DNA from: Ramazzottius varieornatus
Taxonomy: Eukaryota; Tardigrada; Eutardigrada; Parachela; Ramazzottiidae
Length of the DNA stretch: 64,000 bases
Assembly (NCBI GenBank): GCA_001949185.1
Contig: BDGG01000002.1
Span: forward strand, 3,019,317 to 3,083,316
Reading direction: 5' to 3'
Shown: one piece after another, positions 55,229 through 64,000 of the stretch
Position numbering within the stretch: position 1 is the first letter of the stretch
Layout of the letters: every line of letters begins with the position of its first letter
The notes under the pieces: model-generated
The model's database searches: none
The model's input: only the letters and a program-made list of their open reading frames with translations
What the model was told of the DNA's origin: nothing
Program-made: the position numbers and the translations under genes

Positions 55229-56464
55229 CTAAACTGTTAAGACCGAGCCAGGAATTATCGACCCGGTCGCAGCCTTGCAACGACGATCTACCATCTTGGA
55301 TTTGCCCCATCCAACAAAGTCCCATTGGTTCGTACAGATTTCCACGATGTTCTTCGCGACGAACACAAACGTGTTCCCGGTATGCTGGTTTTTGGTCCAC
55401 ATGTAGATGCGTATCACAAGAAAAGGCACATTCTCTCCAAAGACATTAATAAATTGTTGCAGCATGCTCCAGAACATCTTCATTTGTTGATCGGCAAAGT
55501 TCGTCGTGCTCAGCTGATACAGTCCCAGCGTCGGTATGATCAGCTGAATCGAGACCAGTGCCAATATGGCGTTCCTCACATATACATTCAGTTTTTGATC
55601 CGGACTATGATCGAACAGAAAGTATAGCATCTCAACCGAGTCGATAATATCCATCAGCGCTTGGTTCTGCATATAATTGATGACCAAACGTTGGTTCGCT
55701 CTTTTCTTCGGGACTTTTCGATGGCTGACCAAAACGAGCCCAAAGACGCCGGCGGTCGCGACAAATGCCAGCTCCAACATGTTCGTACCGAACAGTAATC
55801 GTTCGTTCAGCTCGTCTCCGAATGTGAGAAATATCACAAGCATTTTCGACGTTAGAATGATTGAGTAGAAGGCCCAGCTGACGTATGACAAAGGTAAGGC
55901 GCCCAGGTTGTACTTCCGTCTAAAGTGGCCGATCTGCAGAAGGGCGGCATGCTTCTGAGCTCTTCGTCTGACCCTGCAGATGTCGCACTCGTCCAGTCCA
56001 CTCAATTCGGGTTCTTCGATAGTATAGTCGTTCTTTATTCTTTGCGTGACAGTGCTTTTCGCAGAAGAGACCGCGTCATCGTTCAGCTCGGTTTTGAAAG
56101 GCTTGGTCACTCCATTGGGATAGTCCCCCGCCCTCTGTCTTGCATCATGTGCTTGCAATATACCGCTCGGCGGGCGAGGATAATCGTGATCCAGACGCAA
56201 AACTGCATCTTCGAAATGGTCGATCGGGGAATGCTGTATAACGGCTTGGACCACAAACTGTTGCAAATGCTCAAAATAAGTGTCCGCCAAGAGGTATGAA
56301 GCAATGAACAAGGCAACAACTAGAGCATCTGCCACAATCCATCCGACAACAGTTGTCCCGCCGTAGTAGCCCAGATACCAGTCAAGGATCCCTCCCTGCG
56401 TGATAACCAAAATCACACTCACTGCTCGAACCAAAAACGTTGAAAACTTGTATGTGAACGCCAT
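55229..56464 (-). CDS. TMEM26-like multi-pass membrane protein, intronless
   Basis: A single open frame of 411 aa from ATG 56464 to stop 55229; human TMEM26 is 368 aa. Several hydrophobic helices are visible: FLVRAVSVILVITQGGILDW, GWIVADALVVALFIASYLLA, SWAFYSIILTSKMLVIFLTF, ELAFVATAGVFGLVLVS, AILALVSIQLIIPTLGLYQL and NVPFLVIRIYMW near the C-terminus. The last, with VFVAKNIVEI after it, resembles the TMEM26 family end. A charged loop in the middle contains CDICRVRRRAQKH. Biochemical role of the family is not established. The other well-modelled host genes here have introns, so this may be a retrocopy. The exact 3' end is uncertain because another minus frame overlaps it (see findings). Confidence 0.7.
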   Translation of the reverse strand: MAFTYKFSTFLVRAVSVILVITQGGILDWYLGYYGGTTVVGWIVADALVVALFIASYLLADTYFEHLQQFVVQAVIQHSPIDHFEDAVLRLDHDYPRPPSGILQAHDARQRAGDYPNGVTKPFKTELNDDAVSSAKSTVTQRIKNDYTIEEPELSGLDECDICRVRRRAQKHAALLQIGHFRRKYNLGALPLSYVSWAFYSIILTSKMLVIFLTFGDELNERLLFGTNMLELAFVATAGVFGLVLVSHRKVPKKRANQRLVINYMQNQALMDIIDSVEMLYFLFDHSPDQKLNVYVRNAILALVSIQLIIPTLGLYQLSTTNFADQQMKMFWSMLQQFINVFGENVPFLVIRIYMWTKNQHTGNTFVFVAKNIVEICTNQWDFVGWGKSKMVDRRCKAATGSIIPGSVLTV

Positions 56465-57150
56465 TCATCTACGAGAATAATTCGGAAGACGGAAGGTGCT
56501 CGGACTCTTTGTTCGGTCTGTTTGGCAAACACGCCAGAGCAGCATTTTGATTCTGTCAGCAACCGACAATGAATGTTGGGCATGCTTGGTTTGTTTGCAC
56601 TCGAGCTACGTAGTGGATCTCCACCTAGTCGTTAATGCAATAGAAGTCAGCAATTGTGAAGTGGACCATGTCGACGTCTGTACAGACAGGAGCGAGAAAC
56701 TTGCAAACCAGGGCGGTCGAAGTTAGTAGGCATAGGTATACGGAAGTCTACAACACCAGACAGATTCTTGGTTGCATGTTATTCAAGTCCCGCGTCAGCT
56801 AAAAATTACTGTGACACCGGGGGTAAGATCAAACATACAGTACTCATACAGCAGAAAATGGGTCCGTGCCTGGTGCTATCGGATTTTAACCTGCGCTGTG
56901 CCAAAACTGGGCGTCGAAATGGGCATCGGAGTAAGCTTTACCGATATTTCAATGGACTATTAGCCAAGCTCATTTCGCTGCATGACCACACTGTGAAGGC
57001 TGGTTGCGAATATTTCCATTCAACAAAAGGGAAAAAAACTTCCGAGCAACCGCACAGATACAGTACCAGCAATAACAGAGGCTTCCTACGTCTGACACAA
57101 GATCAGAGGAAGAACAACGAAAGTAAAGACAGCGCGATCGACAAATAACA
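56465..57150. other. Spacer
   Basis: TMEM26-like promoter side and 3' side of the Cys-rich gene. On minus, 57145-57080 encodes a hydrophobic run (FVDRAVFTFVVLPLILC) that might be a GPI-signal exon of the next gene; a + open frame at 56768-57148 has no domain. Confidence 0.35.
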
Positions 57151-57780
57151 CTACCTGGAGACAGTAATCGGCGGTCCGCTCGTGGAAGACGCTGATGGGT
57201 CAACTCCGCCGTTGGTTCCTCCACTGCCAGCTCTGTTGGCGACGGATAGGTCTTCCGCGATATTAGAGCCCATGCTATCAGCGTTGTTTGTTCCTCCAAC
57301 GTTGTCTGTTCCTCCAGAGTTAATCCCTCCGCTGGGTGATTTGTCAGCGGATATATCTGCAGCGGTATTGGAACCAGCGTTATTTGTGGGGATAGACGGA
57401 TTAGAAGCTGGTGCCGTTACAGGTATCGCGTACACTCCATCCGCACCTCTGACGGGTGCAGCAAACGTATTGCAATTGCCGCTACTGCAGAGGCAAGTTG
57501 ACGCTAGCATACCACCGGCCCACTTAGAAACGTAATATACCCAGCCCTGCTGCTTCAAAGTGGCAGTTTCAAGTGTGACGAATTACCAATCCGAGCCCAT
57601 CAATGCTATCTCGAAGCAGCCTCTGGCTACTTCCAACGCTGCACAAGCAAAAAATCTGTTCAATTGGATCGCTAATGTTCATGCAGTTCTTGTACGACGA
57701 AAGTGCTTCGCTGCTAGTAATCACAAGACCAAAGGCGACACTGTTTTTCCTTCCAGAAAGGGTTCGATAACCGCAATTCA
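57151..57780 (-). CDS. Small Cys-rich secreted-type protein, Ser/Gly/Asn-rich tail (partial model)
   Basis: Not firmly recognised. Two minus exons, about 57587-57780 and 57151-57549, join in phase 0. They read CMNISDPIEQIFCLCSVGSS, then WVYYVSKWAGGMLASTCLCS followed by SGNCNTF, a cysteine spacing with terminal CN like Ly6/uPAR-type domains, then a low-complexity tail rich in Ser, Gly, Asn and Asp. The first exon with signal peptide was not identified; 57998-58320 on minus (PIEIEVVDDNLAYKVIVFSD) might belong to the same gene. Confidence 0.4.
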
Positions 57781-58371
57781 AAACCGTCTGGTGATATATA
57801 TAGTTCAGTGGGTCCGGCTCTACATACTGTACATGGTGACCAGCAAAATTTTCTTGATAACTTTTATAGTTTTCGAGATATAAAATTACGACGTTGGACC
57901 CGGAAGCAGCCTTTCTGTCGAATTAAAATTCAACCAAAAATAGACGAACGATCGGAAAAGTAATCAAGAACCCTTTCTCGAGCGAAGACAGTTGTGATTA
58001 CAAAGTGTCGACACAATCGCCACCGTCTGCGACCGCGACCGTCTGCAGTTTCTGAGAAATCAACCTCCAAAGTGAGTTGCTCTGCCAGTTTTTGAAATTG
58101 CTCAATGAGCATTGCAGGTCACCGTCCGAAAAAACTATCACTTTATAGGCGAGGTTGTCATCTACAACTTCGATTTCGATGGGCTCTTGACCAGACGCAC
58201 GAGTCAACGTTAAATGATGTAAAACCGAAATCGTGCTTGTGGCTCCATAGCTATGAGCACTGATTTGGTCTGGAGAAGTGGACAACATGACGTCACACAG
58301 GAGAACTGATACATCACGGACAGATGGTCTTGTATGCTGAGCCGGGCGATTCAAAAGTCCACAGTACTTTC

Positions 58372-58562
58372 TCCGCGGGTGCATGCGCGGAAAAACTCCA
58401 TGCGCGGCGAAATACTTTTTCCGCGTATCCACCCGCGGACTATGACAAGAGTTTCCCCGCGGGTGTACGCGCGGTGAAACCCCTTCTTTCCGCGCATGGA
58501 TGCGCGGAGAACTGACTTTATCCGCGGGTGGATGCGCGGAGAAATGTGTTACTCCGCGGGCA
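58372..58562. repeat. Irregular array of CCGCGGGTGNATGCGCGG palindromes
   Basis: About six units at roughly 30-40-bp spacing, e.g. TCCGCGGGTGCATGCGCGGA, TCCCCGCGGGTGTACGCGCGG, TCCGCGCATGGATGCGCGGA and TCCGCGGGTGGATGCGCGGA. Each unit can fold on itself (CCGCG...CGCGG). Spacers differ. It lies 220 bp upstream of the HECT-like gene's ATG. Confidence 0.8.
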
Positions 58563-58781
58563 GAAGTGCAGCAAGGAATTTACGGTTCGGTGTATAGAAT
58601 TTGCGGTTCCGCCAGTCGAAGAACGGAGCGGACTAGCGATACCAGTGCGGATCCGTTACAACATGCGAAGGCGGATCCTGAGGAAAAAACAGCATTTTCG
58701 CAGCGGATATCTTTTCGCTGTTCCATCAAATCATTTTGAATTTTCATCAGCGTCTTCCTTCAGACAGTCCATCCTTCTTCC

Positions 58782-61290
58782 ATGGATTTCGAGGTGCCTT
58801 CTTCCAGTCTTTCAGGTGTGCCGACAGCTGAAAGCCGAGGTGTTCGCAAGAAGGCCGTCTGCGATGGCTGTCAGTCGTTCAAAGCCTCCACGGAGAAAGC
58901 TGACATCTGTGTCTGCGGTCACGGCGATAACTATCACGAAGTTGTAAGTCTTATCTTCTTTCCAAAGCTGACGTTCCATTTGTGTTCACAGATCCGGCAA
59001 GCCCCAACCCCGAGTTCTGTTGTTCGCCCCGTGTATTCTCTGATAAACAGGTCACTGCAGAATGGAGAACTTCGGCGAACATTCCGGTCCAATCGGTTCC
59101 CTTCGCTCCAGTCACCCTCTCGTCCAGCTCGCGCAGCGGATCGTTCCTCTTCCCGTGCGCGCAACGCGTCGCTGCCCCCCAAGCGGGCGACCACCGATTG
59201 ACGAGATGACGTCGCGTGTACTCTGTGTCTTGAAGTGAATATGCCGAGGCTGGTCAACAGAAGCTACGCTTGGTAAGCTAGTCTGTTGTTCGCTGACCAT
59301 CCGAAAGCGCATCTTTGAAGTTTTCAGATGTTTGACTAGGTATTCAAAGATGGTGGAGCAGGGATTCATTCGGGGACGTCACGTTCAGAGAAAAAGAACC
59401 GGTTCGGGACGTTATCGATAGATCGTTTCCCCAGGTGGCTGGTCACTGGCACATTTATAAAGCAGATACGGCACATCATCTCTTTCCTGTGGTAATTCCG
59501 TCTAGCGATTTGACGTTCGAGTTCTTTCGAAGGTAAGTTTCATTGATGCCTAGGTTTTTGGTTCTTGGGTTAGTTCGTTATTTTGTCCATTTCAGTGTTG
59601 TGGAGAGAAACAAGAAGACTCGGCGTTTGTACCTTGGACCGACTGAGAAAAACTCGGTTCTTGCTACTTGACGATCCATCTGGTCCGAATGACTCCGCAG
59701 ATAGCCTTAAGGCTTCGGAAGTTGTCCAAGATGTTGGAGCGGCAGGTAAAACAGTTACCAACACTCTGAAGCAGACTGGAGAAGTTAAGTGCTTGAATTC
59801 AGCTCTGTTTGCAGTTGTAGAAGTTGGACCGGCTCCACAGACTACAGCCAAGGTCACCTCAGTTCGGGACGCTCAACCAACTCGACGAGACATTGCTCTT
59901 CCGTCTACGCCGAGCACAAGCCATCAGTACGAGGTCGATCTGGTTTCTGTCCAAGAAGAATTTGACCTACAAGATGAAGCCGAGCCGGATGCGCTGAAAC
60001 CAGTCATGCAGGCCTTCCAAGTTCGAGCTCGACAAGGCGTGGCTGGTCCTCGTATTGTTCATCATCTGGACCTGAACACAGGGGAAGACATTATGACTGT
60101 CTTCATCAAGTTCGTGAACGACAAATATCATGATCTTCGTGTGAAGCCGGATGTTATATTTGGAGAGTAAGATAAAACCATACAGTCGAAGATTCGCCAC
60201 CCTAATTCCATGTATTTTGTTTGTGTTCGCAGTGCGGTGGACGCCGGAGGACCTTTCCGCTGCGCAATAATGCAGCTTTGGGAGCAAGTTTTGCTAACGC
60301 ATGATGGACTCGGTCCGTTCTTTGATGGAGATGTCCGAAAGTCCGTAGCCATTCCTACCTCGTTTGCTAGAGCAGAGTTCTATGTCGCAGTTGGGAAGCT
60401 ACTGTGCCTATGTGTTGTTCACGATGGTGCTTTTCCATGCGATCTGGCTCGTTCAGTTTTTCGCTACCTGGTAGGTGAGAAGCTAGTGGAGGAGGAAGTG
60501 GGTTTATTCGATCCACACTCGGCCGTGGTCATTGACTTGGTAAGACGGCTCCGAACAACTCCAATATCCCTTCAGAAATTCCCAAACTTGCACGATGGAT
60601 GGAAGACAGGATGAATGTGCAAGTACGTGCTCTGATTTCCATCTTACATTGTTTAGTTCGACCAACAATGCACCGTGACGTGTTGTAGGCTTCAGTCTGG
60701 AAAGAGCACACCAAGAAGGCCATGGTGAAGAAGATCGTCAGCTTTATCGTTATCTGACCGACGCATGACAAACTTGATTTTGCTGAGACAAGGATTCTGT
60801 CAGCACGGTATGATTGAGGTGAGCGAAACAAACTTATTCAGTGAGGACCGAGATTAATTTCGGTTTTGCGTTGCAGTTGATCAAAGAAGATAAGGTTTTT
60901 ACGGAACTGGAGGAAAGCCTCCACAGTATTGTGGTGACTTCCGAGGAGTTCCTCCGTGAGGTTGTCGCACCTCCACTAAATAGCAGGAAGGAGATCATCG
61001 CGTATTCGTTCTTCAAACGCTATGTAGAAGAGTCACTCCAACCGAACTGCAGACTTTGTTTGCGTTCATCGTCGGTTTCGTCAGAATCCCACCGAAAGAA
61101 AAGATTATCGTGAGAGAACTCATAACGCCAGGATCATCAAGTACAGTTGACAATCGACGCCGGTTTTTATCTTCAGATCCATCTAGAGGAACGCGCGGAC
61201 AAGACCTTGCCGAAATCTGCAACTTCTGGCCCTCTGCTCACGTTGAACGCTCAGTACAACAACACGGAGCACAAAGAGTTTTCTAAAGAT
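58782..61290 (+). pseudogene. HECT-like (G2E3-type) ubiquitin ligase gene with multiple frame breaks
   Basis: Exon 58782-58943 encodes a short zinc motif (CDGCQSF...CVCGHGDNYH). Next come a basic segment with an in-frame TGA (59199-59201), then DVTFREKEPVRDVIDRSFPQ to DLTFEFFR (59379-59533), VVERNKKTRRLYLGPTEKNS (frame lost near 59670), and a long stretch to VHHLDLNTGEDIMTVFIKFV (60166). HECT N-lobe: VIFGDAVDAGGPFRCAIMQL, GPFFDGDVRKSVAIPTSF, KLLCLCVVHDGAFPCDLARS (60233-60540), RRMTNLILLRQGFCQHGMIE, LIKEDKVFTELEESLHSIVV. C-lobe: LFAFIVGFVRIPPKEKIIVR, then after a shift LPKSATSGPLLTLNAQYN. Where active HECT ligases have TC, this reads TS, so the thioester Cys seems absent. Several shifts suggest a pseudogene, though some could be unresolved introns. 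Such G2E3-like genes are often multicopy in invertebrates. Confidence 0.65.
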
Positions 61291-61338
61291 TTAGAACGTT
61301 CGATCGGGCTGTGTGGTAAAACTTTTACTGACTCTTGA

Positions 61339-62593
61339 GGATTGTCTTTCGAGTGGGATTTTCACATCTTTCAGCCATCTTTCAGGCATATTTCTGACAT
61401 CTTTACCACGGTAAAGTATGATGAATTGAGCCTACGGTACGGTTCAACATTCCGAAGAACTTGATGTCATAAACCGCCAGTTCCAAGCGAAATGATCTGG
61501 ACGCATTTTCATATGGAGATACCCATTCAGCTTTTTGCTTCAGGTTTAGCCTCCGTAAAATGAGCTTGAGCTCTGCCGAAATCCTGCCCCGTATCATCTT
61601 CTGGTTTCGCAGGCAGAAAACAGGTTCAAAGGAATAACCGACAGTACAAGGGATTTGTGGTAACCTCGCGACTCGGGTGTGTTTCACGTTAAAGGAGAAG
61701 TACATGCAGCAGCACTTTCGGTGGGCAGTTCAATCAATACTAATCAGAAATCAAAAGCCCTGCAACTGACCACAATCAAACGCAATCAAAAGCCCTTCAT
61801 GTGGTCCGATCAACCATCAAATTCGAACAGTGGCGTAGCTTTACTGTTTAGCACCTATGACGTATCAACACGTGATGTTGACCGATAAAGCAAGTCGTTA
61901 GGTGATTGAGACCTTTGTACAATACCATCAGTTCAACCCTCCGTCACCGTCCTAAACAGGTTTCACAGTCGCGCCCAACCGAAGTACGTCGCGCTTTTCT
62001 GACTCGTTCGATCTTCTCACAAACTTCTTCTATCCCACGCACTGAAGCGCAGCGCGTCTTACCTCGACCTGGACCGAGAATCTACGGATCTGTGTTGGAC
62101 TACAGTTATCATGGCAAGTTACTGTACATGGTTGGTGTTGTAGCCAACTCTGTGTAAATGTGCTTTGCAGCTTTCCCGGATCTACCATTTCGATCCCCAG
62201 AATTTCGTCGATGGACGCAATCGGCTGAAACAAGATCGTTACTTTGATTCCAAGAAGGATGGCATAATTCAGCAGTCAAACAGTTTGCTCCGTTGAAGGT
62301 CTTCGAGAAGGACGGGTCGTTTACGGTAAGTAAAACGTTATGAACTTGCCCAAGCCGTTCCGCTGGTTTCTTTGCAGATCTCTGCCAATTCCAACCTTCT
62401 TCTCAGTCATCTTTACCCCACGTTGAGCAAAAACGTTCGACAAGCTAAGTACAAGACTCATGAGATCGGTAAAATACGACCCCCTGGGGGAGAATTTCGC
62501 CCCCTAAGTGGGGGGATCGACAGAACTCGACGAGATCTATCGAACTGCATCAGCCGTTTTTGCAATGGGGACCTTTATTCCAGGGGTAATAAA
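61339..62593. other. Region with repeat copy and possible exons of an unidentified gene
   Basis: 61435-61520 is a copy of the GGACGCATTCTCATATG dispersed repeat. Possible + exons: 62169-62340 (after TTTGCAG; RIYHFDPQNFVDGRNRLKQD) and 62379-62460 (after TTTGCAG; ISANSNLLLSHLYPTLSKNV). The first has a stop before its donor, so no model is proposed. 62480-62520 is C/G-run rich (GACCCCCTGGGGGAG, CCCCCTAAGTGGGGGG). Confidence 0.35.
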
Positions 62594-62647
62594 GCGTAAG
62601 AACAGAGCTGGAGCTCGCTTTGCTCGCCTCCAGCTCTGTTCTTACGC
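62594..62647. repeat. Perfect 20-bp stem, 14-nt loop palindrome
   Basis: 62594-62613 (GCGTAAGAACAGAGCTGGAG) and 62628-62647 are exact inverted copies around CTCGCTTTGCTCGC. Followed by C-rich sequence to about 62750. Confidence 0.9.
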
Positions 62648-63059
62648 GTGCTAGGCCTGCGCGCACGCTACCCCCACCTAGCCGCTCGTTAACCCCAACC
62701 CCCACCATGACCACTGCGAGAGACCGCTACCCACCCCCCCCACCAACCCCAAACAACCACCAATCAACCGCAAGATTACACCGCATATCAAAATTAATCG
62801 AACCAGCCTTAGTAGTCACATTTTCTTACTTGAGGCACATCAAGAAAACAACAAGAGATTCCAATGCAGAACAAAAACAGGAAGATTAGTATCTAATCTT
62901 CCTCAGGCAAAATCCAGTCACAGTCACAATCATTTCTATCTGAATGAGCGTCGCTAACACAAAACTTTTTCCACATCTGCTGGTACTCCCAGTAAACAGA
63001 ATGAAACTGACTGTTCTGAAGAAGAGTTTTACTGTTACCAACAACAGAAACATGGCGCA
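62648..63059. other. C-rich low-complexity stretch and spacer
   Basis: 62670-62770 is rich in CCCCAACCCCCACC-type runs; then AT-rich spacer to the Merlin-like gene. No gene. Confidence 0.5.
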
Positions 63060-64000
63060 TCACTGTCGGACGTCGGCGAAAGCAGCAGAACCCGATTTGT
63101 TGCGATGGTAGATGTACTCCTCCAGAGCCAGCCAGACGCGGTTGTAGACGTAACCGTTGTGCTTGCGAAGAAACGTCTTCAGTGCCGAGTTGACCCCTTC
63201 GACCTTGTTCGACGAGATGAACTGCAAAAGAAAAGCAAACAGATAGAAATCACGGAAAAGTAAGAAAACAACAAAATGAAGGGTAAGAAAAGAAAACTGA
63301 CCTCTTGATCGTCGTAGCGAACAAACTCTCCTTCTGAGTGATTGACCTAGTCGTGCTCGGAGTCGCCCCACTTCGCAATTTGACGGTAAACAGCGGCTCC
63401 GTCGGTATGCGCGATGGAACCAGGAAGGACATGTTCGACGAAGATCTTCCTGATCGTCTCTTGGTTGGCGCGGATGATGTGCTAGACGACGATCCGTCCG
63501 GAGTCCTTCTCGCGCAGGATCAGGAGCATCACCTTGACGCTGGACTTGTCGCCAGTATCCGGATCGGGCATGTGAAGTCCTCGGGAACGGTCACCACGCC
63601 GGTACTTCTACTTCGTTCCTATGAAAACCTGCGAGTACAAAAACACGTCAGACTCAAATCTTACACTTGATTGCAGACAGCAGAAAGCGAACCCGAGTGA
63701 CGTGCAACTGAGGGACGGTCTCTTCTAGAAGTACTGCGGAGACACGTATCAATGCAGGGAGTCAAACGGCCTTCACAATCAACTGTCCATCAACCAAGCA
63801 GATATTTCGAGAAAATCCAAAATCCATATACGAGAAACGAGCAGTGTAAAAGAGTACTTGCCTCGTCGATGTAGACAATCCGTCCTGGCCCTCCGAGTTG
63901 GATCAGCTGGTTCCGGTTGTGGACAGTGAGCTTCACGGATCCAGACAGCCCGCTGCGACACGGTGTTCTTGTCCAGATGAAGCTGTCTGCGATGGCTCGT
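63060..64000 (-). pseudogene. Merlin/IS1595-like transposase, partial, three in-frame TAG
   Basis: Runs off the right edge. Minus exons: 63862-64000+ (SVKLTVHNRNQLIQLGGPGR then IVYIDE, the first catalytic Asp-Glu), 63302-63628 (VFIGTK, KYRRGDRSRGLHMPDPDTGD, IRKIFVEHVLPGSIAHTDGA with the second Asp, VNHSEGEFVRYDD) and 63060-63221 (FISSNKVEGVNSALKTFLRK, LALEEYIYHRNKSGSAAF, stop). The order and motifs are those of ISXO2/IS1595-type DDE domains found in eukaryotic Merlin elements. The first intron begins with GC (GAG|GCAAGT). The middle exon is open for 109 codons except for TAG at 63608-63610, 63482-63484 and 63347-63349. Probably a dead copy. Confidence 0.75.

Noticed and set aside
58372-58562. 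CRISPR array
   Set aside because: Repeats are imperfect, spacing is irregular, there are no cas genes and the context is a spliced eukaryotic genome.
63302-63628. Alternative genetic code (TAG as sense) for the organism
   Set aside because: Host genes end normally and contain no in-frame TAG; the effect is limited to one mobile-element exon.

Overview
The window looks like nuclear DNA of a small invertebrate animal (a protostome of some kind; a tardigrade would fit, but nothing here settles it). The evidence is multi-exon genes with short GT-AG introns (mostly 50-250 bp), a two-finger nuclear receptor, a full-length neuropathy-target-esterase orthologue, a signal-peptide cathepsin B, GPI-type alkaline phosphatases and several classes of eukaryotic transposon. 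I built the exon models by hand; each was accepted only when splice sites, reading phase and family similarity agreed.

Layout. 1-2317 (+) is the 3' half of PRPF39, and 2772-4399 (+) a secreted pancreatic-type lipase. 5640-8874 (+) is a damaged cytochrome P450 whose last intron holds a complete pogo-like element (6554-8300, TA target duplication). 9408-12363 (-) is an RAR/TR-like nuclear receptor. 13509-15804 (+) is an intact alkaline phosphatase, followed by a decayed tandem copy (16357-18488) that shares a nearly identical 236-bp tract with it. 18676-19143 (-) is a small unknown gene, 19857-20786 (+) cytidine deaminase, and 21069-28058 (-) a 15-exon PNPLA6/NTE gene.

28907-33609 is a hAT element with an 8-bp target duplication; it carries a transposase on + and a separate spliced coiled-coil gene on -. 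33889-41435 (-) is a lipocalin cluster: two intact genes flank a third that is broken and split by about 2.2 kb of inserted DNA. 42200-44400 (-) is a decayed non-LTR retrotransposon. 44817-44984 is a MITE whose termini match the Tc1/mariner element at 46324-47953. Between these two lies a dead DHRS11-like SDR (45405-46160).

48373-50653 (-) is a cathepsin B-like protease with an unusual Thr/Ser-rich and Cys-rich C-terminal extension. 52225-54612 is a second pogo/DDE_1 element with about 135-bp terminal repeats, next to a 404-bp foldback MITE. 55229-56464 (-) is an intronless TMEM26-like gene. 57151-57780 (-) is a small Cys-rich protein gene. 58372-58562 is an irregular GC-rich palindrome array. 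58782-61290 (+) is a HECT-like gene with several frame breaks. The right edge (63060-64000, -) is a Merlin/IS1595-like transposase with three in-frame TAG codons.

The host genes are individually ordinary and form no obvious pathway. What stands out is (i) protein architecture (cathepsin B extension), (ii) gene traffic between transposons and host (hAT passenger gene, gene-splitting insertions), (iii) families of tiny foldback repeats living in introns, (iv) gene conversion between alkaline phosphatase copies, and (v) recurrent GC-AG introns.
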